Source of the DNA: Atopsyche davidsoni
Lineage: Eukaryota > Arthropoda > Insecta > Trichoptera > Hydrobiosidae
Length of the DNA stretch: 64,000 nucleotides
Reading direction: 5' to 3'
NCBI GenBank assembly: GCA_022113835.1
Contig: JAILWY010000008.1
Location: 2,782,001 to 2,846,000, forward strand
Part shown: in pieces, positions 20,505-33,200 of the stretch
Layout: the number at the start of each line of letters is the position of its first letter
How positions within the stretch are numbered: position 1 is the first letter of the stretch
Notes under the pieces: model-generated
What the model saw: the letters and a program-made list of their open reading frames with translations, nothing else
What the model was told of the DNA's origin: nothing
The model's database searches: none
Made by a program: the position numbers and the translations under genes

Positions 20505-23460
20505 TGTTCACATCATTTTATTTTCAAAATTTCAAACTTTTGTTATCTAATCGAAACGTTTAATTTTAACGTTGTTTTACTGGCGTTGTTACTGTTTATT
20601 TATTATTAAGTTAAAAACTGTTTTGAATAATGTAAAAGCGTTTTAAATAATGGCAAAGGTTTTACATTTTCATGCATTGTTATTTAAAGCAAGTAGTAAA
20701 TATTACTATACTTTTTAGAATCAAATAAATTAGTAAATTGATTTAAATATTTTAGTATTTTCAACCCCATCGACTATTTATATTTGTTGTCTAAAAAGAT
20801 TTCTCAAGAGTTATATATATTTTTTAAATATTCTATGAATCATACATTCAAAGATAGCTTATAGATATACCTTGCTTTATAGTAATTAATGTATAAGACA
20901 ATAAAGATAATTTCAGAGAAAATACTTTGTCAGAAAAATGTTAAAAACTGTAACATGATAGACCTGCATAATTCTATGTTTCTGTGTGAATTAATTATAT
21001 ACTATATATTTATTATCTGTGACGTAAAGTAGTTTGTGGAATTTCATTAAAATATTAAGTTTTATGCCAACTTGTTTTTAATCTCCCCTCACTGACCAAG
21101 TAAAAGCTTGATTGACGATTCTGTCTAAAGATACGAAACTGAAAGCTTCTTATAAATTCGAGCTACATTAAATTTATTCATTTCGGATAAAGTTTATATT
21201 TCCATTCATCTATCCGTTTTATTGGATTGTAACTAGCTGATTTCAGATATCAATCATAGAGCGTTTGAATTATAAATCCACTCATTAAAATGCAATTTAA
21301 ATTTACAAGTGTCAGTAAATATAGAAATCAAAATGAACATTGGCAGATCTCATTATGTCGCACCAAATAAGCTCAAATCATATTTGAGCGAATTAAATCC
21401 CTTTGAAAATCAACCCCTAATTATTCCGCCATGATTTCACTGGAATTATATTTACAGCCTAAATACGTTTACATACAAATTATTAATAAACTTTTTAGTA
21501 AAATAATTTTTATGCTGAATAACAACAAACTTGCTTCGTTAAAAACTTTTAGGTACTGATGTAGAAAATTTGAGAACGATTATTTATTATAATTTTTAAA
21601 CGTCTGTAAGATTTAATCTTCTCGTGGAAGATTAAATCTTACTCTTTATATTAATATATGAACAGTTAATATTTTGAAAATTGGCAGCATAGAAGGTGAT
21701 TGAATCAAAGCAAAGTATTTATAACTTTTGTTGAGAACTATTGTACTATCGCTAGATTTCGATCATTACTATGATCTTACCTTAAACCAGAAAAATCTTT
21801 AAGAAACGTTCCCACTTGCTTCTGTTACAATAATATTTATAAGTAACAATTCAGCAGGTACTCTCCAAGAGCAAGCACCATCACTTACCTGTTATGACAG
21901 CGATCGTTTAAGGGGGAACTCCCTATTCTCCTTTCTTTCTACCTGACTAATGATTCCTTCACCTGGTCGTCTTTTATACGCCCAAACAAAGGACCTTTGT
22001 GACGGGAAAATCCTGGAAATTCGGACGAAGGGAATGTATGCCTACTTCTGTACCCGCCGCCCCTGAATAAACGTGCAACTCTTTTTACTCCAACGTACTT
22101 GGGTCTTCAAAAGTGCTTCCTCGTATGAAATATGACTAAGTGCTTTTTAAATAAATAAAACCGGTTTTTTTTTCATTTGTTTCGGGCTAAACTAAGACTT
22201 TCGTGAAAAAATCTAAATATATTTGAAATTATTTATTTTTATTCAATAGCGTTTTTTTTTTTATTATTTAACAGTCGGAAAAGAGTCAATGGAATGGAAT
22301 AGAAAATATGATTTAAGGACAAGCTACGAGCTTTGAAATATTTTCATTTCTTATTTGCAAGAACATTTCATTTTAGTTGGTATTTAATGGATTTGATAAA
22401 TATATATAAAATATATTTTAAAAAACATCCTTTTAATTGAACATTTAGCATATAAAATATTACGCTGTATTAATCGAAATTCATTTTGTATTGAGCTTAA
22501 CATATTTAGTATTTGAATATTTTTGTGTGTTCATAATCAAAGAAATTTTAATAATTTAAAATTAGTTATACGTGCGAAATAATATTTGATATATTTATTA
22601 TATTTATTTAATTAGGAATCTCTGAGATCTACTTATATTGTTTAAATTTTACTATTAGTGCCTTAACACGAAGTTTTCAGAAATACTTACTTGAATTGAA
22701 TATATTTGTTATTTGCAAAACCAACTCATATTAATCCTGAATTAATGATCTTAAGATTATCCATTTTAAATATTAAAATAATAATATCCACACACTATAT
22801 ATTTAAATAATCTATTTACACATGAAACAACTGGTCTTATATTTAATGTATGAGGCTTATTGGAGGCTTTAAATATATTATACTTATTGTGAAAATATCA
22901 TCGGTAGATAACAATGTCTATCATATATAATATGAATGACTGTTATTATCACAACATAAAAATATATTTTGCAAATAAGCACAATCATCTCTCTTATCAA
23001 TAGAAATCATGCGTGAAAATCTGTCCATTAAATAGAAGATAAATCTGGGAATAATAATATTTCTTACCAAACAAAACAGAAAGATTTTATACAAGAAGAG
23101 ACAAAAGAAAATGAATGTAGGAAATTAATATTAATCAATTTTTTTTTTCAAAATATCTTATAAAAATATTAAAGTGTAAATATAAATACTAGCCAACTCT
23201 TTTGATATTTTTTTTTGGTTTGGATATTCAACATTTATCAGTTTTTGTACACAAGAAAATTTTACCTATAAGTAATTAAATAATTTAACTAAAACAAACT
23301 TCATTAATAATTAAATTCTTTTATATTTTTCAAGTCAGCGTTATTCTATCAGATCAAACTTTTAAATACTCTTTTATACCCTTATAGTTAAATCATGTTT
23401 TTATTAAAAGTTAATAATGTAATTATGGTGATATATAAAGTTAAAAATTTTAAAAATACT
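20505..23460. other. Intergenic, AT-rich; one perfect hairpin
   Basis: No coding or known element signal. It contains the perfect hairpin at 21606-21642 (own entry), one GGAGGCTT (22862-22869) and a GC-richer patch near 21990-22080 without a frame of note. Confidence 0.4.
21606..21642. repeat. Perfect 16 bp hairpin
   Basis: Arms GTAAGATTTAATCTTC (21606-21621) and GAAGATTAAATCTTAC (21627-21642) are exact inverses with a five-base loop TCGTG. Function is unknown. It does not match families A, B or D. Confidence 0.75.
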
Positions 23461-23461
23461 T

Positions 23462-23640
23462 TTAATATTTTTAAGAAAAATACTTGAGTGATTTTACACA
23501 TGTTCGTTTTTATTTGTGACCGGTTTCGCCAACCTTTCACGTTGGCATTATCAAACAGAGAAAAAATCAAGAGAAAAAAAAGACAAGAAATCTACTCTCT
23601 AAAAAAAAGTACTCTCTGTCAAAAATATTGAATTTATTAG
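23462..23640. repeat. Family B repeat, one arm degraded
   Basis: Has TACTTGAGTGATTTTACACA, TGACCGGTTTCGCCAACC and CACGTTGGCATTATCAAACA. The other arm is replaced by purine-rich sequence before AGTACTCTCTGTCAAAAATA. Confidence 0.75.
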
Positions 23641-24699
23641 CAAACTATTTTACACTTTTTTCAATTAAATATTGATAGGAAAAGAAAGATTTCAAGAAAT
23701 TTTATTTTTAACTGAATTATTAAAAATTGTTTTTATACTAATTTAACGGTCTTAATTAATTTAAGCAAATAAAGAAATTCTCATATGTCTTATGTTGCAG
23801 AAATATTTTTCTTTCTCTGTACCAAAAATAGCTATTTATGTGATGTATTACTTATCTTATCATTATATGCCCAGTTTATATAGTATATAAGGTTAGCTAA
23901 TCCTATGTATTATATATGACCATTAACGTGTCCGCTAGCGACTGGATACAATAAAGGTACATGTCACGCAAGACAGACGTGTAAATGTGGCCATCACCAT
24001 CAGGATGACGTCTTATCACATCTAGGAATATAACCCAAGAGTGAAATAACACAATTTGATTCGTTCCCTGCTATATCATACGCAATCTTCTCAGACGCTG
24101 TCAATCAACGGCTGGATAAAGGCTTATCTCCAACCCACCTGGCAACAAAACATTTATATATATATTTGTATCAAATTAAAACATCAATAAAAAAATTCGT
24201 CATTTCAAATAACATTTAAAGACCTGATTATTTTTTTTGTAATAATTATCTATAAATGCTTCATACTGCTTTTTAATCTACAGTTTACGTTGTTACCTTT
24301 TTTTATTATAAAATAATTTATATTCTCATAATGTTTATTGTATTCAGATACTTATTTTTTTTGTGGTAAAGTATGTGCGACGTTTATTTTAAGAAAGAAC
24401 AGAGCGGAACCAAGAATGGGGACCTTTTGTATTATCAGCAGTTAAGGATCGAGAATGGTCATTTACGCTGCATTAATTTTCAAGACCAAAAGCTTTCCAT
24501 TTTTCCTTTTTTTTCCTTCCAAAGTGGTGTCTCTTGTTTTAAGTGTCGAAGATTTAAACGAAAAAGTGTAGTTCAAAAGTGAGATTTGGCTTCTTATTAT
24601 AATAATGGCTTTTAGTATAACCATGCTGAAAAAACCACTGTAACATAAGACGTTAAATATATGTAATATAATTAAAAATTGAATAATGACTTTCTTGTC

Positions 24700-24840
24700 C
24701 TTGGTAGAATTCTATTTTGATAATTATCACTATCAATATTCGTTTGATACTGCTTGTATGAAAGATTGGCGAATCCGGTTACCAATAAAATTAAACAAGT
24801 GGAAAAATCACAAAAATATTTTATAAAAAATATTAAATAT
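24700..24840. repeat. Diverged family B repeat
   Basis: GGTAGAATTCTATTTTGATA, then GAAAGATTGGCGAATCCGGT, then AAGTGGAAAAATCAC keep the family B order with many substitutions. Confidence 0.55.
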
Positions 24841-25465
24841 TTTTTAACCCAGATGTAAGGGTGAAAAAAATTTCAGTTTGTGTAAAACCTTATTCTGAAA
24901 GTGTTAGAATGTGCACATTTAAAAATAATTATCACTTTTTATAAAACACTCTTGCAACGTCGTATTTTTATTTATTTGATTATTAATATAAAAATGTTTT
25001 CAATGTGGAATTTGTATTTGTTTTGAAAAAAGCCTTACACATACACATTTTTTTTTTAAATATAAGCCAGATCTATTTGCATTAGGTTATTATTTTTTAG
25101 ACTTATTTTTCATTTTTTGCAAGTGCAAGTTTTGAAAAGGTTGGAGACCATCTTACTAAAAATATATTTATCCTGGGCAAGTCTTACTTATTTTGACTCA
25201 AACTATGCATCCACGATAGTTTTCTCCTTCACGTATCAACTCGTATCAACTATTTAAGGAAGTCTATTTTGTAAAATTGAATGGCATGCAAAATGAAGTT
25301 CAGACTTACATCATTTTGCATACCACTCATATTTACTATAGTGAGTTGTTTCAGCAACAAAAAAATTAAAGAAAATATTTTTTTTTAATTCTATATGTTT
25401 TGTTTCTTTCTTATGTGACAAATATATTTTATGTACATATATTTTTTTTAATAATTAAATTAAAA

Positions 25466-28400
25466 TCAATTTTTATTTGTAGTCGTGTTTAATCCGTACA
25501 GCTCACAGTCCGCGTCCAGTTTCTGTGCAGCCTGCCTTTTCAGATCCGGCTTGATCATCATAGTCAGAAATGTTCCTAGGAAGAGACTTCCGGCGGCCGC
25601 CATGTTGGCCCAGAACTCCCCCAAAGCCTCCAAGGTCCAGTCGAATATCACAACCAGTATGATCCCGGCCAGCATGTTCATAGTATTCAATATTGTGGCG
25701 ACCGTCACCTCAGATGCTGGGTAAGTCAACTCAGATCCGAGCTCGTAGCCTACTGGAGTATAACCTAATAGAAAAAACCTACAACGTACAAAATATACAA
25801 AAAAAATCATCAAACTGTTGTATTATTTAGGATTTTTTTTTAAAATTAACTCACCCTAGAATTGAAGCAAGAATGACATTGTCAATCTTGAAACTGGAAG
25901 TCAAAGCAAATGCGTAAGCAATCATCGTGACTGCTGCCAGGAAGTACACCCAGAAGGCTATCTGCTTGTACTTCTTCGTCAAATCCATCAAAAAACCGAA
26001 TGCCACTGATCCCACCATGCCTGATACGACGATGGTGACTCCGATGGTGCCAGGATCTTGCTCTCCATTCTATACAAAACAGACATAAGTATCACCATCA
26101 AAAAACTTGATTTTTTTTTCGTCTGTATTGATACATCGATTTTATTTGCATTGCATCTCTAACAGTATTCAGACTCTGTTTAATTTTTCGTATTCATTGT
26201 CTGAGATGCCTTTCGGTTGCAAAGTAAACATTTAAAATATAAAGTCATATGAGTGATTATGTTATAGATAAAACTTTAATGGAGTAAACGAATATGATTT
26301 AAATACAGACGCTTTTAAGTTATAAGTGACATTTACATATCTTCATAATACCACATCAATCAATTCGAAAGATATATCTATTGACAGGTATTACTTTTAA
26401 TAATATTTTACATCATTTAGAAAGAAAACGGTGTTCACATATCATATACCTATGCATTTGTGCCAAATATATATATAAGGGATATATGTAAACCAATCAT
26501 TATAATTTATTACATCAATTGTGTGGGCGTCAAATTTGTTTCAAAAATATACTCAAAGAACCAATATTTTTAAATAATTTATTTACTATTGTTCAGAAAA
26601 GATACAAAAAAAACAAATATACTCCATTTTAATCCATTTAGCTAAACAAAGCTAACAAAAAAAATATTTAGCAAATTTTATATAAACTCTTATATATTTC
26701 ACCCAGCAAGAAAACGCATTTTCATTATAATATTATTAATATCAGCTTCTTAATCAATCAAGCCTTCCAAGCGTATATGCGAGGGGTGGATTCGATTTCC
26801 CAATTAAATCATCCCTCACCATGAAAGCCTAAAACATTTAATAACCAAAGCCTAACTCGCTAAAGCCACCAGTAAAAACCCCGTCACCTTTATTCTCAGC
26901 CGACTAACACACGGAGGCTTTAAGAAAATCCCTCCATATTAGGTGTAGACTACCTACCTCTAGGAGATTGTTACGGTTTAGGGGTAAGTAAGGCTATAGC
27001 AACTAAAAATTACGGTAAATTACACCCCGCGTGTATGCGATTATATTGTAGAAACTAACACAAGATTGTTATTTATTATGAAGTATCATTTTTTTATGTA
27101 AACTTAATTTGATGAAGTAATAATAAAGTGACGAAAGAAATACACTGTTATTAAAAATATATATATTCTAAATACACTTAGAGGATTTTTATTAAAAACC
27201 TTAAAAAGTTATATTCATTTTTTTGAGAGGGAGGTTATTTTTCAGGTAGCACTATGCAACTCTAAAATTGCCAGGTACATTAAAATCACATTAGCCCTTA
27301 CCACCTGACAATCACTCTCTCTCTTTCCCACAACCTCTCCCTCTAACAATTGTTTACCTAATTGCTTATTATTATGTAAAATCTCACTCTGTTTGATAAT
27401 GCCATCGTGAAATGTTGGCAAAACCGGTCACTAATAAAATCGAAAATGTGGAAAATCACTCAAGTATTTTATTCAAAATATTACTCTAAAATTGGGCAGA
27501 ATTTTATCAATTTTTAAACATTTATTTATAGGATATGATTGTTAAAAATTCTTGCCTAGTACTAGTAATTCGTTGGTATAATTGGTGATGCACCGGCCAT
27601 GTAAGCTTGGGGGTGTGGATTCTTTAATCAATTTTCAATATTTAAAAAAATGTACTATATCATTATATATGTTTATATATGAAATATTTCAAATCGAAAC
27701 ACTCTGAAGATTTATATGGCGTTAAAAAATAATAAGATAAATAAGTAATAAAGAGGTCTCACGGGAAAGTAGTGCAAGAAGATCTGATTTAGTTGTGTGG
27801 ACATGGCGCTGAAGCAGCCATTGTTGATGCCATTGGAAGTGGCCAGGAACAGGAAGCCCCTGTGAGCCATCAGAGACCTGACACTTCGCAAGTAGCTCTC
27901 GTTCTGGGGCGGAGAAGCCTCCAGGAGAGCCTGCGCTGGGCTGGGGGGGAGCGGAGGCTTTGCTTGAAAAACTAAAAAAAATTACTGCACAATTATATAT
28001 TTATACACACAAACACATCACCAATAAAACTGACTCTAATATTTTTTTATTAAAACTGTTAGATACTCACAAAATAAAACAGCTAGGCACATTGCACTTG
28101 TAAAAATAGCTATTACAAGAAACATTCTGTATAGATCTTTTCCGATCATGTCCAAGTCTTCTGAAGTTCTAACAAACATCGGTGAAAGGAAAAATCCTGA
28201 AGCAATGCCGAACTGACTTCCAAATATAGCAATACTGCATGCAGTGGAAACCTGAAATTTCAATTTGATCCTTGGGTGTTAAGCTACCAACTATAATATT
28301 TCGGTTAGATTGAATATTCAATAGTCAAAACCAATAAATAACAAAGGATGCAAAATTAAGTCATAGTGGATGAGTTGATTTTGTGATAAGACATAAGACT

Positions 28401-30267
28401 CGATTTATTCTGACATTGCATATAAAATATTTAATACATTTTATTACTAAAGTAATTATTTCTCTCGTATGATAAATAAGAAAGAATATGTAATCATTTT
28501 ATTTACTGTAAAGGGAGCATATCAAGCGTTTTGAAGAAAATATTATAAATTGTTCAGTTGGCACGTTCAAGCTCTTCCGGTAAAAATTTTATAAATGATA
28601 TCAGTTCGTTTCTTATAAGAGGGAAGTTTATACTTAATTATACTTTATAACATCAATAGAATTACTGTATTGGAAAAAGAAAAGCGTACGTTTTAAAGAC
28701 GTGAAAAATGTAGCAAAATTGCTTTTCCAATAATGACATTATTTATATATATTTAAAAAAAAAAAATTCTGCCCATACATTGTGTGCATTTCAAACAAAT
28801 TTAAGTACTAGCATCAATAGATATTGTTATTTTTTTATATAAAAAAACTTATTTTATTTTTTTATAGTAGTTGAGTGTTTATTGTTACGACCAAATCTGG
28901 CTATTTTTACAACTGTTTGTTAAAAATTTGTTAAAGTATTTACCTGAGTTTGTCCAAACCACACAGCTGCTAATTTCGGTGGAACGTTGATTATAAACAG
29001 CTGCGAAAGTGCTATTATTGTTTGCCCAGTAAATGTCAGAGCAAAAAGGTTGGGAGACACTGAAAGAACCTTAAGCCACGAGCCCAATGCGGTGCCAATG
29101 ACTCCAATCAGTGCAGACTTCCTGAGGTCCTAAATATATTATTTTTATTGACTTATAATTAATATTTTAAATAATAAAATACTTGAGTGATTTTTCTACA
29201 TGTTAATTTTTATTAGTGACTTATAATCAATAAGAATTTCCTGTTAATACAAAAATTATATAAAAACCTAATTTTGATATTTCTAAAGGTGAAATTCTTC
29301 AATTCACATTTAAATCATAAAATTTACTGAACGAATGTAAACTCATTGTTTGTGTTTGCAAACTCAAAAATTCAATGAATTTTAAAAATAGACTCTGTTG
29401 AATTAATGTTCAAATAGAGATTTGCTGAAAAACCATCTATTTTATATTAATCTTTTCAAAAAAACATTCATATTTACTACTGGATAAATCTGTATTAAAT
29501 ACAAACACATGGCAACATGAAATCATCTTGTTTGTTAACACGATTTTTTTTAATAATGTATGGAAATGGTAAGAGTATATTTTTATACTCTGACAGTTAA
29601 TATGAGTTTATAAGAATGAAAATTAAAAGTAATTAAAGTAATTTAAAGTAATTCTTGGGTATGATGCTGCGTATTGATGTCCCATTAGTAGGGCTGATTT
29701 CAAGAATTTAATTATTTTGATTACGACGTCTCTATTCCTACACTGAGAACATCATCAATGATATTTTAAGTAACTTTAAAAAATCAAAAACGTTACAGGA
29801 TATAAAACTTCTACCAGCAAAACACCGAAGAAACCACAGTAACATGAAATTCCACCTTTATTTCATCTTAAGTAGTAACAACACCCATAACAAGTATTTC
29901 TAATGCATAAAGCAATTTTATAATTATATTTACTGTAAAAAAAATCACTTACTAATTTGTCCATCAAGTATGAAACTGGAAAAGCGAGCGGCAAATATGT
30001 AATCATAAAAATTAATGACGTCATTTTTACTGCCCAGCTCCCGACTGAGTAATATTTCTCAATCACATTGCTGATGATGGAGTATTGGAACCACTGGACG
30101 AAAGAGCTGGAAGCGTACAGCACAAAGATGCAGAGGATCAGCCATCGTCTGGGGAAGACCCTTATCTTCAGGGCTTTCTCCTCCTCGATGCCAGCATTCA
30201 CGAAGGAACCGAGGGGTTGGGATTCTTTCGGATTTTCTTCATCTTTTCGCTCTGTTGTGCTTTCCAT
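25466..30267 (-). CDS. FLVCR-like MFS transporter, six coding exons, 472 aa
   Basis: Major facilitator of the FLVCR (SLC49) family; vertebrate members carry heme, choline or related cargo across membranes. The insect substrate is not shown by sequence. Exons on the minus strand: 30267-29953, 29129-28944, 28251-28071, 27971-27763, 26069-25855, 25778-25466. Lengths 315, 186, 181, 209, 215 and 313 join in frame to 1419 bases, all with GT donors and AG acceptors. Residues 1-40 are polar and cytoplasmic. RRWLILCIFVLYASSSFVQW starts TM1, followed by FQYSIISN, very typical of the family. Exon 2 gives IGTALGSWLKVLSVSPNLFA and PPKLAAVWFGQTQ, the usual FLVCR TM4-5 block. Residues 229-255 are a Pro-rich central loop; exons 4-6 supply TM7-12, including GTIGVTIVVSGMVGSVAFGF and FFLLGYTPVGYELGSELTYP. 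Length suits the family, and I see no break. First in-frame ATG is at 30267. Ortholog choice (FLVCR1 or 2 type) is open. Confidence 0.95.
27352..27482 (-). repeat. Family B copy inside intron 4 of the FLVCR-like gene
   Basis: CTGTTTGATAATGCCATCGT, GGCAAAACCGGTCAC, ATGTGGAAAATCACTCAAGT and TTTTATTCAAAATATT form one arm of family B. It is preceded by the ACCTAATTGCTTA and AAATCTCACTC segment shared with 4805-4855. Confidence 0.75.
27575..27640 (+). repeat. Family A tRNA-like core fragment in intron 4
   Basis: GGTATAATTGGTGATGCACC, then GGCCATGTAAGCTTGGGGGT and GTGGATTC resemble the family A core. A and B boxes are both damaged, so it is an old fragment. Confidence 0.6.
29160..29222 (+). repeat. 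Family B fragment in intron 1 of the FLVCR-like gene
   Basis: AATACTTGAGTGATTTTTCT, ACATGTTAATTTTTATTAGT and GAC match one arm only. It lies about 30 bases upstream, in transcript sense, of the exon 2 acceptor. Confidence 0.6.
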
Positions 30268-30277
30268 TTTTGAAGAT
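30268..30277 (-). other. 5' UTR part of FLVCR-like exon 1, acceptor upstream of the ATG
   Basis: A strong acceptor (TGATTTTTACAG, AG at 30278-30279) lies ten bases before the start codon, so the first coding exon is probably preceded by a non-coding exon. Upstream of it, to 31386, is AT-rich intron-like DNA. Confidence 0.6.
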
Positions 30278-31386
30278 CTGTAAAAATCAGTTGCGATATA
30301 TTTAATGTGCTAAAATAATATCTCTGTTTTTATTAAAGCTTTAAATTTTAATATAAACAGTATTCAGGAAAGCAAGTAATATTTTTTATCCCAGTTATAT
30401 TAAATTTGTGACGGTCTATTGTAGAGATTAGAGTATTAAATTGAATTTTCTATTAAATTTCTGAATGATATCATAATTAAATTTTACAAGCATATTTTGA
30501 TATGTTCAGTGGAATTTTGGTGTAATATTTTAATATTAAAAAATAGAAAAGCCATTCAAGTGTTTCTTTGAAATTCATAACCTTGAATTACGTATTATGT
30601 TCAATTAAAATTTATATTCTCTCATTTAAAATTCTTTGCTCTAAGATGCCTGTCTTCCCTGTGCTTTTTACAATTAAGTAACTTTAAAAAATATATTTAA
30701 AGCCTATCAAACATAGTAAGTTTTTATTGAAAAGACCAAATATATTTAAGACTCGTAGATCTTGCAAAATAAAAGTTATTTTATCTTTTAAAATTTTATA
30801 ACTAAATAGTTTTTGAATTCACAAAAACTTGATTATTTGCTCTCAACAGTAAAAGATTCATGCAAGTTTTAATAATTTTTTTGTAGCTATGAAGCTAATT
30901 TAATTTATATTTTTTCAGTTATATTTTTAAGTTTTCAGAATACGTCGTTGTAAAATAAGACGATTAATAATTTATTTTACCTAAACTACATCATAAAAAA
31001 TAGTTTCTCGATATAGTAAGATACATTGTTCTCAGTGGTCAAATATCTTAAGTTTTGTTTAAACCAAGAAGCACAAAAGAAAATATTATATTAAAAATAC
31101 GACAAGTTTATTTTTATGTTTACATTCAAATGTAAAATTTTGTTAACCCAATACTCAGCTATTTTTTATATATAAGTATAACATTTGAAACTCAACCTTT
31201 GATAATAGTTTACAACTCAACTAAAATTAATAATTTTAGAAATAAATTTTAAATACAGTTGGTTGATATCAATTATGTCTCCGACGTTATTTTTTTATAT
31301 GTACGACGTTGTGACTGTTATATATAGAGTATTTTTCTTAAGCATTATTTAATCTGTATGAATTTAAAACATATTATTAAACTCAC

Positions 31387-31479
31387 CTTCGTTAAAGACA
31401 TCAGCACGAAAGAGTTACAGATCACAAATTCAGGAAATAAAATTTCCACCTTGTACTCCTCTAACGGCAGAACCAGTAG
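31387..31479 (-). other. Probable 5' non-coding exon of the FLVCR-like gene
   Basis: On the minus strand an acceptor (TTTCATTTCAG, AG at 31480-31481) and a consensus donor (ACGAAG then GTGAGT, starting at 31386) bracket 93 bases. Joined to 30277, the frame of the transporter ATG contains stops in this exon and no earlier in-frame ATG, which supports 30267 as the start. A second donor (TTCAAG then GTAAGA at 31498-31503) lies only 24 bases upstream and would mark an alternative first-exon end. The linkage is inferred from splice sites only. Confidence 0.4.
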
Positions 31480-31989
31480 CTGAAATGAAACTGCCTGTCT
31501 TACCTTGAATGCTTACTCTTATCTTACATTGTTGATTCTGTGATGCCTCATCAAATAGTTAGTTGAGGAAACCATATTTATCTTTATGACTCTCAAATTT
31601 ACATTATCTATTTCTGTATTTGCTTTTGAGGCGACTTACAAGGAACGCTTTACAAGCAGAATGAACCTGTATTTTTTCTAAACTACGCCCACTAAATTTA
31701 CGGTACTACCTGAAAATATAATATTTGCCACGACTTAAAAATAAATCATACCATGCTTTCAATTCAATATTACGTATATATATATATGTATCATTTTTAG
31801 ACAAAACTTGACATTCGCACTACAAAATATACTTTTTTATTAGTACGGAAAATTTTGGAAAGCAGAGTAATTTAAAGTGACAAAAGGTCAATATTTTCAT
31901 TGCACTTTTAATAACAACAAATATAGCAAAAAAAAAACCCTTTTTTAAATGATATTTCATATTTTCAGTGTTGTAACGATGATATTCAA

Positions 31990-32285
31990 CGATCCATAAT
32001 TTTTAAGAAACTTTTGTTGAGGGACAAGGCATTTGATCGGTGAAGATCCATCATTATAATGATAAAAGTAGCTTTGTATTTTGTCTTCACTTTGAGTTTA
32101 TTATATTTTTTTGCATGACTAGTTTCAACCGAATAGACTAGATCATCATCAGATGTTTATGTAAAAGTAAAACTTTAGTTATGCATCTGATGATGACCTA
32201 GTCTATTTGATCGAAACCTGTCATGCAAAAAATATAATAAACTCAAAGTGAAGACAAAATACAAAGCTACTTTTATCATTATATA
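31990..32285. repeat. Family D fold-back element with ~97 bp arms
   Basis: Left arm 32059-32155 and right arm 32184-32280 are near-exact inverses around a 28-base loop, sharing AATGATAAAAGTAGCTTTGT, TCTTCACTTTGAGTTTATTA, TTGCATGACTAGTTTCAACC and CATCATCAGATG. A single arm with its flank (TTGTTGAGGGACAAGGCATT, GGTGAAGATCCAT) occurs at 49365-49515 in inverse. No coding capacity. It is probably a MITE-type non-autonomous element. Confidence 0.85.
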
Positions 32286-32289
32286 CTGA

Positions 32290-32970
32290 AGAAACTTATA
32301 TGTATGTATGCAAAAAATTTGAGTGAATTTACGTCGAGGGCTAATTAGTTTTTCGTGGGAAGAAAGGCAGGTAATATGAAACCTTCGAAATACGGGACGG
32401 CAACAACAGAATTATTTTATTGTAAATTAAACGGATTTACGACCGTGAGTATTAAGGAAAATCCGAACGTATTAACTTAGTACGTCCATATTACGTTACG
32501 AAAATCGCGCAGAAAATACAGCCTTTGTGCGCAAAAGCCTGAGCCCTCGCTAGACCGAGGCTTGCCGTGATCATAATCTCAATTTATATTTTAACGATTT
32601 AATTAGGCGAAGCCGTGGAAAGTCGTGTGTGTTTTTATTAATTTTTGAATCCCGGCTGGCTCGAGCTTTCTAAGCTTTTTCAACACTTCACGCGTGAAAC
32701 GATGCGAAAAGTCTGTAATGTTTTTTTTTACTGACACCGGATTGAAGCTTTTTTTGCTTCAAACTCAACAGCAGTGACTTTGAGATATGCAATTGTGAAA
32801 ACGATGTTTATTTTAATTTTATTATTGAAGGATTACAACGTAAAAGTTCAAAAAAAATTAATATCGTTTCGTGTTTCATTTTTACTTATACATGAAAATG
32901 ACACTTATTAAATGACGAAATACAAAGTGTTTCTTTAAATTTCAAATTTTGCAAAAATGATTATTTATTT
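32290..32970. other. Intergenic, GC-richer patch without a gene
   Basis: About 32330-32720 has raised GC with CG-containing words (AAAATCGCGCAG, ACTTCACGCGTGAAACG) and many stops in all frames. It may be regulatory. Nothing further is supported. Confidence 0.3.
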
Positions 32971-32977
32971 TATACAT

Positions 32978-33200
32978 ATGTCGATTTTTTGATTAAACGT
33001 CAATCAGATGCGTATTTATTACCCATTACGGGTTTATTATATTATTACAAATATGATTGGGCACATTAGTTCATACATAGAAGATGATTTAAAGAAACTC
33101 TCAGAACATCCCACACAAATCACGATTATATTTTTCTGAGAGTTTCTATAAATCATCTTCTATGTATGAACTAATGTGCCTAATCATATTAGTAATAATA
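32978..33200. repeat. Family A fold-back, copy 6 (core deleted)
   Basis: Arms around 33054-33106 and 33117-33190 hold GGGCACATTAGTTCATACAT and its inverse, with only the short CATCCCACAC between. The minus-strand tail GGGTAATAAATACGCATCTG is present at 33003-33032. Confidence 0.8.

Larger units (their letters stand above)
26070..27762 (-). other. FLVCR-like gene, intron 4 (1693 bp) with repeats
   Basis: The largest intron of the transporter gene. It contains a family B copy (27352-27482), a family A core fragment (27575-27640) and a GC-richer patch at 26760-27000 with no frame or splice pair. Other introns are 823, 692, 99 and 76 bp. Confidence 0.85.

Noticed and set aside
30068..30283. Plus-strand frames over the first FLVCR-like exon
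   Set aside because: Shadows of the minus-strand coding exon.
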